The translations under genes and the position numbers were made by a program. Of a stretch of DNA of 64,000 nucleotides, positions 52,498 to 63,834 are shown in pieces. The DNA comes from Nocardia bovistercoris (GTDB taxonomy: Bacteria > Actinomycetota > Actinomycetes > Mycobacteriales > Mycobacteriaceae). The DNA lies in contig NZ_JADMLG010000008.1 of assembly GCF_015674855.1 (NCBI RefSeq), forward strand, positions 334,797-398,796. Reading direction: 5' to 3'. The number at the start of each line of letters is the position of its first letter. The stretch's first letter is position 1. The notes under the pieces are model-generated. The model worked only from the letters and a program-made list of their open reading frames with translations, did not search any database and was not told the origin of the DNA.

Positions 52498-53016
52498 ATG
52501 GGGTCTATCATGGGCCGGGTGTCCGAAGATGTCGCGCCGAACCTGTCGCTGCCCGACAGTTCGACCTTCCTGCTGGGCCAACTCGGATACCTCACGCAGG
52601 GCGGATTCACCGAACGGCTCGCACCGGTCGGGATCCGGCCGCGTCATTTCGGCATGCTGCGACTGCTGCGCGAGAACGACGGCCAGTCCCAGCAGCGGAT
52701 GGCGGAGACGCTCGGCATCCACCGCAATGTGATGGTCGGACTGGTCGATGACCTGGAGAAGCGCGGGTTGGTCGAGCGGCGTCGGCACCCGAGCGACCGC
52801 AGGGCGCACGCGGTGTACCTACTGCCCGCCGCGCACGCCGTGCTGGCCCGCGCGCAGGCCGTCATGGAGGACTTCGAGGAGGATTTCCTCACCGTCCTCG
52901 ACGCCTCCGAGCGCGCGGAACTTCGCGGACTGTTGCAGCGTGTGGCATTCGCCAACGGGTTGCGCCCCGGCGTGCATCCCGGTTTCGCCTCGGATCGCCT
53001 CGATCCGAGCTGCTGA
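52498..53016 (+). CDS. MarR-family regulator of the divergent exporter
   Basis: A 172-residue winged-helix protein from ATG 52498 (CAAGG seven bases upstream). The HTH is QSQQRMAETLGIHRNVMVGLVDDLEKRGLVERRRHPSDRRAHAVYL, with the DR wing motif of MarR proteins. It is divergent from a DHA2 exporter with direct repeats between, the usual ligand-released repressor arrangement. ATG 52474 would overlap the operator and is less likely. The inducer is probably an exporter substrate. Confidence 0.88.
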   Translation: MGSIMGRVSEDVAPNLSLPDSSTFLLGQLGYLTQGGFTERLAPVGIRPRHFGMLRLLRENDGQSQQRMAETLGIHRNVMVGLVDDLEKRGLVERRRHPSDRRAHAVYLLPAAHAVLARAQAVMEDFEEDFLTVLDASERAELRGLLQRVAFANGLRPGVHPGFASDRLDPSC

Positions 53017-53080
53017 ATTCCGCCGTAGTCGGGCTTTCGGGAATTAATCTCGCGGGTCGCCCGTTGAGCTCATCGACAAG

Positions 53081-53101
53081 GTTGAGTGGATGCGGCTCAA
53101 G
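53081..53101. promoter_or_regulatory. HspR (HAIR) operator upstream of dnaK
   Basis: GTTGAGT-N7-GCTCAAG matches the HAIR consensus CTTGAGT-N7-ACTCAAG. HspR encoded by the fourth gene of this operon should bind it, together with DnaK as corepressor, and repress at normal temperature. Confidence 0.85.
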
Positions 53102-53107
53102 TTTCAG

Positions 53108-53136
53108 TTGACCCGGGAACGATTCGGGTGCAGGAT
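53108..53136 (+). promoter_or_regulatory. Candidate dnaK promoter
   Basis: TTGACC (53108-53113), a 17-base spacer, CAGGAT (53131-53136). A second HAIR-like site (ATTGAGC-N7-GCTCAGC, 53135-53155) overlaps the -10 region, so repression would block initiation. Confidence 0.55.
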
Positions 53137-53262
53137 TGAGCCGACCACGCTCAGCGTTGCTGGGACCGTGCTCCGTGAGGTGCTGGGAGCGGGGTCTGAC
53201 CTGCGGGCGGCCACCCGCCCGGCACCTACCGAAGAAGTTTTCGTCAACTAGGAGGAATCACC

Positions 53263-55109
<1,847 letters not shown>

Positions 55110-55113
<4 letters not shown>

Positions 55114-55823
55114 CGCAGAACAAGTCGGGCAACTCCGAGCAGGAGCCGATCACCTTCGTCGACAACAGGAAGATCGATCCGGAGACGGGCGAGATCAGGG
55201 ACCCCGCGGCGGAGAACGGCGCCGCCGCGGCCACGGCCGAACCCGAGGTCGCCCCGGCGGGCAGCGGACCCGCGTCCACCTCGGGCGGCAGCGAACTCGC
55301 CGAGCGCACCGCCGATCTCCAGCGGCTGACCGCCGAGTACGCCAACTACCGGCGGCGCGTCGACCGTGATCGCAAGACCGCGGTCGACGCGGCCAAGGCC
55401 GCCGTGGTCACCGAACTGCTCGGTGTCCTCGACGATCTGGATCGGGCGCGCGCCCACGGCGACCTGGACTCGGGACCGCTGAAGTCGGTCGCGGACAAAC
55501 TCACCGACGCGCTGCGCAAGCAGGGTGTCGAGGAGTTCGGCGTCGCGGGCGAACCTTTCGACCCGACGCTGCACGAAGCGGTCCAGCACGAGGGGTCCGG
55601 CCACGATCCGGTGATCGGCCTGGTCATGCGCAAGGGCTACCGGCTCGGCGAGCGGGTGCTGCGGCACGCTCTGGTCGGGGTCACCGATGCCGTGACCGAT
55701 TCGGCCGAGCAGGCCGAATCCACGGAAGCGGGCGCCGCCGAGACGAATAATGACGGAGAATCCACCGGCGGAGACCAGCCGACGGCGGCATCGGATGCCG
55801 ATTCCGGTGCGAACGAACAGTGA
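55110..55823 (+). CDS. grpE: Nucleotide exchange factor GrpE
   Basis: The 237-residue protein overlaps the dnaK stop by four bases (GTGA). After a disordered acidic N-terminus it has a coiled-coil (TADLQRLTAEYANYRRRVDRDRK) and the beta-rich head GVEEFGVAGEPFDPTLHEAVQHEGSGHDPVIGLVMRKGYRLGERVLRHALVGV. It releases ADP from DnaK. The long Thr/Ala/Asp-rich C-terminus is an actinobacterial extension. Confidence 0.97.
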
Positions 55824-55943
55824 GTGCGCTGCGCCCATAGCGATGTCGATGGGCACGCTTGTGATGTCCGTGGGTACGCCCACGGTAATCATGTCGGGCA
55901 CGGTGGGGGTCACGACCAACACCGCGAGAGGAGGAGAGACCCG

Positions 55944-57101
55944 GTGAGTCAACGGGAGTGGATCGAAAAGGACTTCTACAAGGAGCTGGGTGTCTCCTCC
56001 GGCGCCACGCAGGACGAGATCAAGAAGGCCTACCGCAAACTGGCCCGCGACCTGCATCCGGACGCCAATCCGGGCGACAGCTCGGCCGAGGAGCGGTTCA
56101 AGACCGTCAGCGAGGCGCACGCCGTGCTGTCGGACCCGGCCAAGCGCAAGGAGTACGACGACACCAGGAAACTGTTCGCCGCGGGCGGCTACGGCCGCGG
56201 CGGCTTCAATCCCGGTGCGCAGGGCGGCTTCTCGCAGGATTTCAATATCGGGGACATCTTCGGCAACGCCAATGCCGGTGACGGTGGCCTCGGTGACCTG
56301 CTCGGCGGGCTGTTCAATCGGGGCGGCGGCCGCACCGCGAGCCGTCCGCGCCGCGGCGCCGACGTGGAGACCGAGACAACGCTGGGGTTCCGCGAGGCCG
56401 CCCAGGGCGTCACGGTTCCGCTGCGCATGACCAGCCCGTCGCCGTGCACCACGTGTCACGGCAGCGGCGCGAAGCCGGGGACGAGTCCCCGCGTGTGTCC
56501 GCACTGCAACGGTGCGGGCGTGGTCAGCCGCAATCAGGGCGCGTTCGGATTCAGCGAGCCGTGCGACGACTGCCGTGGCACCGGGTCGATCATCGACGAT
56601 CCGTGCGCCGACTGCCGTGGCACCGGCATCCAGAACCGGACCCGCACCATCACGGTGCGGATTCCGCCCGGCGTCAGCGACGGTCAGCGCATCCGGCTGG
56701 CCGGACAGGGCGAGGCGGGACTGCGGGGTGCGCCCTCGGGCGACCTGTATGTCACCGTGCACGTCAGCCAGGACAAGGTCTTCGGCCGCAACGGCGACGA
56801 CCTGACCTTGGTACTTCCGGTCGGTTACAGTGAATTGGTACTGGGTACCACGGTTTCCGTGCCGACGCTGGAGGGCAGGGTCGGGGTGAAGGTGCCGCCG
56901 GGCACCGCCGACGGCCGCATCCTGCGGGTGCGCGGGCGCGGTGTGCCCAAGCGCGGCGGCGGGGCCGGTGACCTGTTGGTCACGGTCAAGGTCGCGGTGC
57001 CGCAGAAGCTGGACGATGAAGCCACCCGTGCGCTGGAGCGCTACGCGGAGGCGGAGAAGGCGGGGGGATTCGATCCCCGCGCAGGCTGGGCAGGTGCGTG
57101 A
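55944..57101 (+). CDS. dnaJ1: Co-chaperone DnaJ1
   Basis: The GTG at 55944 has GAGGAGGAGAGACCCG before it, so the start is fixed; the longer upstream frame is excluded. The J domain has the HPD motif in ARDLHPDANPGD. A Gly/Phe-rich segment follows, then four CxxCxGxG zinc repeats (CTTCHGSG, CPHCNGAG, CDDCRGTG, CADCRGTG) and C-terminal beta domains. It stimulates DnaK ATPase and delivers substrates. The stop overlaps the hspR start. Confidence 0.97.
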   Translation: MSQREWIEKDFYKELGVSSGATQDEIKKAYRKLARDLHPDANPGDSSAEERFKTVSEAHAVLSDPAKRKEYDDTRKLFAAGGYGRGGFNPGAQGGFSQDFNIGDIFGNANAGDGGLGDLLGGLFNRGGGRTASRPRRGADVETETTLGFREAAQGVTVPLRMTSPSPCTTCHGSGAKPGTSPRVCPHCNGAGVVSRNQGAFGFSEPCDDCRGTGSIIDDPCADCRGTGIQNRTRTITVRIPPGVSDGQRIRLAGQGEAGLRGAPSGDLYVTVHVSQDKVFGRNGDDLTLVLPVGYSELVLGTTVSVPTLEGRVGVKVPPGTADGRILRVRGRGVPKRGGGAGDLLVTVKVAVPQKLDDEATRALERYAEAEKAGGFDPRAGWAGA

Positions 57102-57502
57102 TGTCCTCTGATCCGAAGAAGGGCCCCGGCGGGGCCTCGCGTGCCGAATTCTTCATGATTTCGGTGGCGGCCCAGTTGGCGGGCATGCACGCGCAGACCT
57201 TGCGCACCTACGACCGCCTCGGACTGGTGACACCGCAGCGCACTTCGGGCGGTGGGCGGCGCTACTCGGCCAGGGATGTCGAGCTGCTGCGCGAGGTGCA
57301 GCGTCTCTCGCAGGACGAGGGCGTGAATCTGGCGGGTATCAAACGCATCATCGAGCTGACCAATCAGGTCGAGGAGTTGCGGGAGACGGTGGCCGAGCTG
57401 TCGGCGGAGCTGGAACGGCTGCGGGCGGGCTATCGTCCGGATTTCGCACCGCAGCAACGCAGTACCGCGTTGGTGGTGTGGAAGCCACGGCATCAGCGCT
57501 GA
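57098..57502 (+). CDS. hspR: Heat-shock repressor HspR (MerR family)
   Basis: The 134-residue protein has the MerR HTH (FMISVAAQLAGMHAQTLRTYDRLGLVTPQRTSGGGRRYSARDVELLREVQRL) and the conserved C-terminus STALVVWKPRHQR. It overlaps dnaJ1 by four bases; ATG 57101 is an alternative start. It represses dnaK and clpB through HAIR sites, which are visible upstream of both genes in this window. Confidence 0.96.
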   Translation: MMSSDPKKGPGGASRAEFFMISVAAQLAGMHAQTLRTYDRLGLVTPQRTSGGGRRYSARDVELLREVQRLSQDEGVNLAGIKRIIELTNQVEELRETVAELSAELERLRAGYRPDFAPQQRSTALVVWKPRHQR

Positions 57503-58098
57503 GTGTCCGCAACGGCGGGCCCCGGTCCGGTCCACTTCGGTGGGTCGCATCGGGGCCCGCCGTCGTTCGAGATCACCGTCGTTCGAAGTCGCTGTCGTTG
57601 GAAATCGCCGGTCCGGTTCGGCTCGTCGTATTCGGTTCCGATCGGAATCGGGTTTGCCACGAGTAAACCGGTTGTCATTTTCGGTCGTAAGATCGAATTC
57701 ACCGGCGCGGCTGCGCGGTACCGGTCGTATTCCGAGGGAAGTTCGTGTCGGGTATTCCGGGGATTTCGCCGCCCGGGTGCTCGCCGATAGCCACTGGATG
57801 TTGCCGAAAGATCGCTCAAAACCCCCGGTATGGTGAGCTTTGCATTCCGGAGCATGCTGATCCGGTGGGCATTCGACCGAATTCGGCCCTGCTCGGCCAC
57901 CTTTCGGTTGGTTTCCTCGGCGTTTCGCCTCGCGTGTCCTCGTTTCGTCGGAATTACACGCCTGATGTTTCGTCGGGACGTTCCGCGGCCGGCAAACCTC
58001 GCCTACACTCCTTGGCATCGGCTGCTGACGAGTGTCCCGCGGCACCTCACTCGCTGGCACGTTATGTGTTCCGAACGCGAAATGGGGTTGTGACACAA
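57503..58098. other. Intergenic region between hspR and flavohemoglobin gene
   Basis: No gene is supported; the open frames lack motifs. The area near 57640-57720 is AT-richer and may contain the flavohemoglobin promoter. No HAIR site is seen in it. Confidence 0.4.
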
Positions 58099-59268
58099 AT
58101 GGATTCGCGGACTGTCGCTTTGATCAGAACCACGTTCAAGGCGGTTGCTGCGGAGGAGGGGGGTCCGGAGAAACTGGCCAGTTCGTTTTACGCGACTTTG
58201 TTCTCCGACCACCCGTACGCGCGGGATTTCTTTCCCGCCGCGATGGACTCGCAGCGTGACCGACTGGTAAGGGCCATCTCCTACACCCTCGACCGGCTCG
58301 AAGAGCCGGACAAACTCCTCCCGTTTCTCGAGCAACTGGGGCGTGACCACCGCAAATACGGTGTGCAGCCTGAACATTACGTCGCGGTGGCGACCTCGCT
58401 GAAGTCGGCGATGCGGCGCTTCGGCGACACCGAGATGTGGACCGACGAAATCGATCAGGCATGGGACGAGGGCCTTTCCGTCATCGCCGAGACCATGATC
58501 GGCGCGGCCCAGAAGGAATCGACACCCGCGGTGTGGTCGGGCACTGTGGTCGAGCAGCGACAGGTGTTGCGCAACCTCACCGTGGTGCGGCTGCAACTGG
58601 ATCAGCCCATGAGTTACGCGGCGGGGCAATACCTCAGTGTGCAGGTGCCGTCGAGACCGCGCATGTGGCGCTATCTTTCGCCCGCCGTACCCGCGAATAC
58701 CAACGGCGAGATCGAATTCCACATTCGCAGCGTGCTCGGCGGCTGGGTGAGCCCGGCCATTGTCGGGCAGACCAGGATCGGCGAGCAATGGCTGCTCGGC
58801 TCGCCACTCGGCGGCCTCGGCGTGCCGCGCAACGTCAAGCGCAAGATGCTCATGGTCTGCTGCGGAACCGGAATCGCGCCGCTGCGAGCCCAACTCATGT
58901 CGATGGCGCAGCGGCGGACCAATCCCAAGGTGCAACTGTTCGTCGGCGGCCACCACCCGTGCGACCTGTACGACCTCGACACCCTGAGCCGCCTGGCCGT
59001 CGCCAATCCGTGGCTCACCGTCACACCGGTCACCGAGAACGATGAGTACCCTTGGTGGTACGAGGATTCCGGGGAACCGCAAGCGGAACTGCCCGGCCTG
59101 CAACCGCGGCTCACCGGCCAGATCGGCAAGGTCGTCGCCGGATTCGGCCCGTGGGCCGACCGCGACGTGCAGATCGTCGGATCGCCGTCGATGGTGCAGA
59201 CCACGAAGTTCCGGCTCATGGCGGCGGGCACGCAGACCAGGAACATCCGCCACGACCCGCTGTTCTGA
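58099..59268 (+). CDS. Type II flavohemoglobin A
   Basis: The 389-residue protein has an N-terminal globin (FKAVAAEEGGPEKLASSFYATLFSDHP, proximal His in LGRDHRKYGVQPEHY) and a C-terminal FNR module: FAD site MWRYLSPAVPAN, GGWVSPAI and the NAD site MLMVCCGTGIAPLRAQL. This is the mycobacterial type II flavohemoglobin class (Rv0385), whose globin pocket and FAD site differ from NO-dioxygenating type I proteins. Rv0385 is next to clpB in Mycobacterium, a synteny kept here. ATG 58099 is given; GTG 58090 is possible. Confidence 0.9.
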   Translation: MDSRTVALIRTTFKAVAAEEGGPEKLASSFYATLFSDHPYARDFFPAAMDSQRDRLVRAISYTLDRLEEPDKLLPFLEQLGRDHRKYGVQPEHYVAVATSLKSAMRRFGDTEMWTDEIDQAWDEGLSVIAETMIGAAQKESTPAVWSGTVVEQRQVLRNLTVVRLQLDQPMSYAAGQYLSVQVPSRPRMWRYLSPAVPANTNGEIEFHIRSVLGGWVSPAIVGQTRIGEQWLLGSPLGGLGVPRNVKRKMLMVCCGTGIAPLRAQLMSMAQRRTNPKVQLFVGGHHPCDLYDLDTLSRLAVANPWLTVTPVTENDEYPWWYEDSGEPQAELPGLQPRLTGQIGKVVAGFGPWADRDVQIVGSPSMVQTTKFRLMAAGTQTRNIRHDPLF

Positions 59269-59381
59269 CGGCGGCGCGGCCGAATACGGCGTGCTCGCCG
59301 TTCGGACGAAGGTCGGGATCCAGGCGGGTGACGACTATCCGCGAGTACAGGAATGGATCCCGGCCTTCGCCTGGACGACGA

Positions 59382-60194
59382 TCACAGACCCTCGACCTGG
59401 ATGCGGGCTGCGGGCGTCCCGGTCTCCAGCAACCGGTCAACCGTCGCGCGCGTCATGCCGGGCGAACCGCAGACCAGGACCTGATGTTCGGTGAACGCGC
59501 CGTGCGAGCCGATCACATCGGCCAGCGTGCCTTCGAGCAGGTCGTCGGCGGGGAAATCGATGTCGACGCGCGAACGTTGGTGCCACTCGTCGGCCCGATT
59601 CGGGTCGTCGAGCCGCTCGACCACGGGAACGACGGTGAGCCAAGGCAATTCGTCGGCGAGCAGCACCAGCATGTCCGAGGCGTACAGGTCGCGCGGCGAA
59701 CGGCCGCCGACGAACAGGTAGGTGCGCGGCGGTCGCGGCGCGCGCGCCAACTCCAGGATCAGCGAACGCATCGGCGCGAGTCCGGTGCCGCCCGCGATCA
59801 TCACCACCTCGTCGCCCTCGGGGTCGACGTGGAAGGTGCCCGCGGGCGCCGAGATCCGCCATTCGTCGCCCTCGGCGGTATCGGCGACGAGTTGTCGGCT
59901 GAGCCAGCCGCCGGGCACCGTGCGCACGTGGAATTCCAGTTTGCCGTCCAGCGACGGCGGCAGCGCCGGGGAGAGCCTGCGCGCCACGTTCGGCTGCTGC
60001 GGTGTCCTGACCAGCACCGACTGGCCCGCGCGGAACGGGACGAACTCGCCGATCAGGCGGATGACCGCGACATCGTGGCGCAGCCGATGGTGCGCGACCA
60101 CGGTCGCCGACCACTCCGGCGCGGCATCCGGGTCGAAGGGCGCGCCGCCGAACGCGCCCTCGGTGCCGTTGCCGAGCATGCTCGGGTCCGTCAT
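59382..60194 (-). CDS. Stand-alone FAD/NAD(P)H reductase related to flavohemoglobin
   Basis: The 270-residue protein is a single FNR module: FRAGQSVLVRT, RRLSPALPPSLDG, GGWLSRQLVAD, the nucleotide site VVMIAGGTGLAPMRSLI and VLVCGSPGMTRATVDRLL. It has no globin or ferredoxin domain. ATG 60194 has CAGGAG upstream. It lies 65 bases downstream of the second flavohemoglobin gene on the same strand and was probably derived from it. It could reduce a globin or another partner in trans; the partner is unknown. Confidence 0.8.
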   Translation of the reverse strand: MTDPSMLGNGTEGAFGGAPFDPDAAPEWSATVVAHHRLRHDVAVIRLIGEFVPFRAGQSVLVRTPQQPNVARRLSPALPPSLDGKLEFHVRTVPGGWLSRQLVADTAEGDEWRISAPAGTFHVDPEGDEVVMIAGGTGLAPMRSLILELARAPRPPRTYLFVGGRSPRDLYASDMLVLLADELPWLTVVPVVERLDDPNRADEWHQRSRVDIDFPADDLLEGTLADVIGSHGAFTEHQVLVCGSPGMTRATVDRLLETGTPAARIQVEGL

Positions 60195-60259
60195 CGAAAC
60201 TCCTGTATCCCGCGGGCGAATCCCGCACCTGACTTGGCTGTGCTCATGGGCGAGGTGGC

Positions 60260-61417
60260 TCAGACCGGATCGGAACTGATGATGTACTCCGGTGTGCCGA
60301 CCGCGATGAGCGCGCGGCGCGTGTCCTCGATCATGCGCGCCGAACCGGCGATCTGGATCTGCCGGTCGGCCCATGCGCCGAAGCTGGCGACCACCGCGCC
60401 CAGATTACCGATGAGCCGCCGGTGCATACCGTAGGGCGCGTCCGCGGGCGGATGCGGATACCACCACGGGTTGGTCTTCTCCTCGCAGACCGGAACCACC
60501 GTCAACCACGGGTTGCTCTGCGAGAGCTGCCACATGTTCTCCACGTCGTACAGGTCGCAGGGATACCGGCCGCCGATGAAGAAATGCACCCTCGGGTTGA
60601 TGCCGCGCTGACCCATCTCGATCAACTGCGCGCGCAGCGGCGCGATACCGGTGCCCGCACCGATCATCAACACGTCGCGGCCGCTCTCCCGGTCCACGTG
60701 CAAACCGCCTAGCGGACCCGCGACCTGCCAGCGGTCGCCGACTTTCGTCTCGTTCACGATGGCCGGGCTCACCCAGCCGCCGCGCACCTTGCGCACATGG
60801 AATTCGATCTCACCGTACGGATTGGCCGGAATGGCGGGCGAAAGATACCGCCACATCTTCGGCCGCTGCGGCACCGCGACCGGCACGTACTGCCCGGCCT
60901 GGTAGGGAATGGGGCCGTCGGACTGCAAGCGGACGATCGCCAGATCCTCGAGCACCTTGCGATGCCCGACCACCGTCGCCTCCCAGAACGGCTTGCTTTT
61001 GTCGGAGTTCGCGCCGATGGCCATGGACGCCGAGATCAGGATGGTGATGTCGCGCCAGCCCTCCTCGAGTTCGCGATGCCAATTCGGCCCGTGGAACGTG
61101 CGGAACGCGGAAAGCAGCGCCCGGCCCGCCGCGTCGTAATGGGCGGCCGAAACACCGTATTTGCGATGGTCACGCGCCAATTGTTCGAGGAATTTCTGGG
61201 CCCGCTCCCAATCCTCCAGATTGTCCAGCACGAACTGGATCGCGGTCGCCAGGCGTTTGGCCTGCATATCCATGGCGGGCGGGAACAGTTCGCGCAATCG
61301 TGGATTGTCCGCGAACAGGTGACCGTAGAACGCGCTGATCAACCGCTCGGACCCGCCCGGTGCATCGGTCACCGAACGGAAGTTGGCGCGGACCAGCGCA
61401 GCCGAACGCGCATCCAC
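60260..61417 (-). CDS. Type II flavohemoglobin B
   Basis: The 385-residue paralog of flavohemoglobin A starts at GTG 61417 (GGAAAGGAAG upstream). Its globin opens with FRSVTDAPGGSERLISAFYGHLF and has the proximal-His segment LARDHRKYGVSAAHY. The reductase has MWRYLSPAIPANPYG, GGWVSPAIV and VLMIGAGTGIAPLRAQL. The two copies are convergent, with the stand-alone reductase between them. The physiological substrate of type II enzymes is not settled; D-lactate oxidation has been proposed for mycobacteria. Confidence 0.9.
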   Translation of the reverse strand: MDARSAALVRANFRSVTDAPGGSERLISAFYGHLFADNPRLRELFPPAMDMQAKRLATAIQFVLDNLEDWERAQKFLEQLARDHRKYGVSAAHYDAAGRALLSAFRTFHGPNWHRELEEGWRDITILISASMAIGANSDKSKPFWEATVVGHRKVLEDLAIVRLQSDGPIPYQAGQYVPVAVPQRPKMWRYLSPAIPANPYGEIEFHVRKVRGGWVSPAIVNETKVGDRWQVAGPLGGLHVDRESGRDVLMIGAGTGIAPLRAQLIEMGQRGINPRVHFFIGGRYPCDLYDVENMWQLSQSNPWLTVVPVCEEKTNPWWYPHPPADAPYGMHRRLIGNLGAVVASFGAWADRQIQIAGSARMIEDTRRALIAVGTPEYIISSDPV

Positions 61418-61638
61418 GACGTGGAGCTTCCTTTCCCTCGTCTAACTCAGGGACGTATCCGTAACCGGCGGTCCGTCGACAAGTATCCCTGAAATTCCCG
61501 TATTGGTGTGGGTATGGGCCGGTGGAGTCGGCCCGGCGGTATTTCCGCGGGCAGACCTCGTCCACCGCCTCGTCGCCGGTCCGCCGTATTTCGCCCGAGG
61601 CGATTATGCGGCGGGGCGGACGAGTGCCGCACGCCGGG

Positions 61639-62535
61639 TCAGGCTGTGACGGCGGCGCGGACGGCCGGTACCACCTGTTCAGAGTAGCGCCGAATCTGAT
61701 CGAAGGGTTCGCCCTCCATCGGCCAGAACACGAATCCGTCCACCCGCTGGTCGTGATGCAGCGCCGTCAACTCGTCCACCCAGCGGGACGCGGGGCCCTC
61801 CAGGAAACCGCGGTCGACGCCCTCGTCGGTGATGGCGCCCGAGACGTTGTAGATGCGGCGCACCGCGCTCGGGTCGCGTCCGGCGGTGGCGGCGGCCTCG
61901 TCGATCCGCTTGTTCGCCTCGGTGAGGAATTCGGGCGGCGCCCAGCCGGAGGAAGGCAGCCAGCCGTCGGCGGCATAGCCGGTCAGCGCGAGCATGCGCG
62001 GCCCCTTCGCGCCGAGCCAGATGCCGGGATCGCGGCTCGGCGCCGGACCCGGATGCGCCCCGTCGAGGGTGTGGAAACGACCGAGCACCCGCACCGACCG
62101 CTCGTCGCTCCACATCGCCCGGATCACCGCCATGGCCTCGCCGAGGGCGAGCACCGCGTCGCGACCCTCGTGCCGCGGCCCGCCCATGGCAACGATGGCG
62201 TCGTGGAACGCGCCCGCGCCCAACCCGAGGTGCACCCGTCCCCCGGTGATGATGTCGAGCGAGGCCACCGCCTTGGCCAGCACGGCGGGATTGCGCAGCG
62301 GCAGATTGGCGACATCGGGGAACCAGCGCAGCCGCGAGGTCCGCACCGCGAGCGCGGTGAGCAGCGTCCAGGTGTCGAAAAACCGGCGCTGGTAGGGGTG
62401 GTCCTGGATGCCGACGAGGTCGAGGCCCGCGGTGTCGGCGTAGGTGACCAGCTCGGTGAGTTCGTGGTAGTTGTCGGCCTCGGGGATCAGGAATAGGCCG
62501 AAATCGACGCGGGAACTCGCGGGTCGCGCGCGCAT
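61639..62535 (-). CDS. LLM-class flavin-dependent oxidoreductase
   Basis: A 298-residue TIM-barrel protein from ATG 62535 (GAGGAGGACGACC upstream). It has the bacterial luciferase-like pattern: FGLFLIPEADNYHELTELVTYADTAGLDLVGIQDHPYQ, NLPLRNPAVLAKAVASLDIITGGRVHLGLGAG and GIWLGAKGPRMLALTGYAADGW. Such enzymes use FMN or F420, and the mycobacterial style suggests F420 as likely cofactor. The substrate is unknown. It follows the quinone-oxidoreductase-like gene by 48 bases on the same strand and is probably cotranscribed. Confidence 0.85.
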   Translation of the reverse strand: MRARPASSRVDFGLFLIPEADNYHELTELVTYADTAGLDLVGIQDHPYQRRFFDTWTLLTALAVRTSRLRWFPDVANLPLRNPAVLAKAVASLDIITGGRVHLGLGAGAFHDAIVAMGGPRHEGRDAVLALGEAMAVIRAMWSDERSVRVLGRFHTLDGAHPGPAPSRDPGIWLGAKGPRMLALTGYAADGWLPSSGWAPPEFLTEANKRIDEAAATAGRDPSAVRRIYNVSGAITDEGVDRGFLEGPASRWVDELTALHHDQRVDGFVFWPMEGEPFDQIRRYSEQVVPAVRAAVTA

Positions 62536-62583
62536 GGTCGTCCTCCTCGGGTCGGGCGAACAGGATCGGATGCGCACGGCCGT

Positions 62584-63519
62584 TCAGATCACCAGGACCG
62601 TTTTGCCGCGCGCACCGCCCGCGCCGATCACCGATGAGGCTTGGGACAGCGGAACGGTGGCTTGCACCGGGATCACCACGTCGCCGTCGGCGACTCGGTG
62701 CAGCAGGCGGGCGAGTTCGGCGGCGCCGCCGCGTGATTCGATATTGCCGCCGGTGAGGTCGCGCTGTCGCAGCGCCTGCTCGTCGGCGGCGCCGATCGTG
62801 GAGTACACCGCGCCGCCGGTGCGCACGAGTCCGCTCAGGTCGGCCAGTGCTTCGGGGGTGCTGACCAGGTCGAACAGTACGTCGATGCCATCGGGGTGGC
62901 TGCGGCGCACCGCGTCGGCGACCGGGGCGAGGCCGTGGTCGACGGTTTCTGCGGCGCCGAGTCGCGCCATTCGGTCCGCGTCGGCGGCGCGCGCGGTCGC
63001 GATGACGTGGCCGCCCGCGATGTTGGCGAGTTGTACGAGGAAGGAGCCGACGCCGCCGGTGGCGCCGACGATCAGGACCTTGTGGCCCGGTTGGATTTTC
63101 GCGGCGTCGACCAGGTCCTGCGCGGTCATGCCCGCGGTCGGCAGCGCGGCCGCCGCCACCGTGGGGACCGGCGCCGGGATGCGCACGATCGCGGCGTTCT
63201 CGGGCAGTACCGCGTATTCGGCGAAGCTGCCGTGGCCGACCGGCGGCGCCAGGAACCTGCCGACCACGCGATCGCCGATGTCGAAGTGCGTCACCTCGGC
63301 GCCGGTCGCCGACACGGTGCCCGCGCCGTCGACCCCGAGGATCAGCGGAAAGTCGTGCGGGACGGCGCCTTCCAGGAAGCCGTCCGCGATGCGCAGGTCG
63401 AAGGGGTTGACCCCGGCCGCCTCCATTCGCACCTGCACCGCGTTCGGCGCGGGTTCGGGTGTCGGCATCTCGGCTGTCTCGATGGGGCCTGCGAACTGTC
63501 GTACCACGATCGCGCGCAT
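62584..63519 (-). CDS. Quinone oxidoreductase-like NADP-dependent MDR enzyme
   Basis: The 311-residue medium-chain dehydrogenase/reductase lacks zinc ligands. It has MRAIVVRQFAGPIETAE, VNPFDLRIADG, LILGVDGAGTV, HGSFAEYAVLPENAAIVRIP and the coenzyme site VLIVGATGGVGSFLVQLA. It reduces quinones or enones with NADPH by family analogy. GAGGAGCGACG precedes ATG 63519. It is the first gene of a two-gene set with the LLM enzyme. Confidence 0.87.
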   Translation of the reverse strand: MRAIVVRQFAGPIETAEMPTPEPAPNAVQVRMEAAGVNPFDLRIADGFLEGAVPHDFPLILGVDGAGTVSATGAEVTHFDIGDRVVGRFLAPPVGHGSFAEYAVLPENAAIVRIPAPVPTVAAAALPTAGMTAQDLVDAAKIQPGHKVLIVGATGGVGSFLVQLANIAGGHVIATARAADADRMARLGAAETVDHGLAPVADAVRRSHPDGIDVLFDLVSTPEALADLSGLVRTGGAVYSTIGAADEQALRQRDLTGGNIESRGGAAELARLLHRVADGDVVIPVQATVPLSQASSVIGAGGARGKTVLVI

Positions 63520-63716
63520 CGTCGCTCCTCGTTCGGCTGACTACCTCTCGCTACCGCTCGGACCGTGCGCCGCCGTGTCGGTCACGGCGCACATATGCAT
63601 CCCTACACCACCGGCGGGCCGATTCCCGGCATTGCGCGGGGGTGCGGCGTAGCGTTCGAGTCGCCGTGTTCGACCCGCCGCGCGGCGCAGGCCGGGGCCG
63701 GCCGAAAATTTCCGAA

Positions 63717-63737
63717 GTTGAGCGGAACAGACTCAAC
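63717..63737 (+). promoter_or_regulatory. HspR (HAIR) operator upstream of clpB
   Basis: GTTGAGC-N7-ACTCAAC is close to the HAIR consensus. A GGAAC (63724-63728), 18 bases, GTT (63747-63749) pattern overlapping it resembles a SigH/SigE-type promoter, so heat repression and ECF-sigma activation may converge. Confidence 0.8.
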
Positions 63738-63834
63738 CTTTCGGACGTTGGACGGAGTGAATGCGGCACCGGGCGGGGCGTACACGCACCGGCTCCGGGG
63801 TGGACCGCGTGGAACCACTGAGAGGAAGGCGTAC

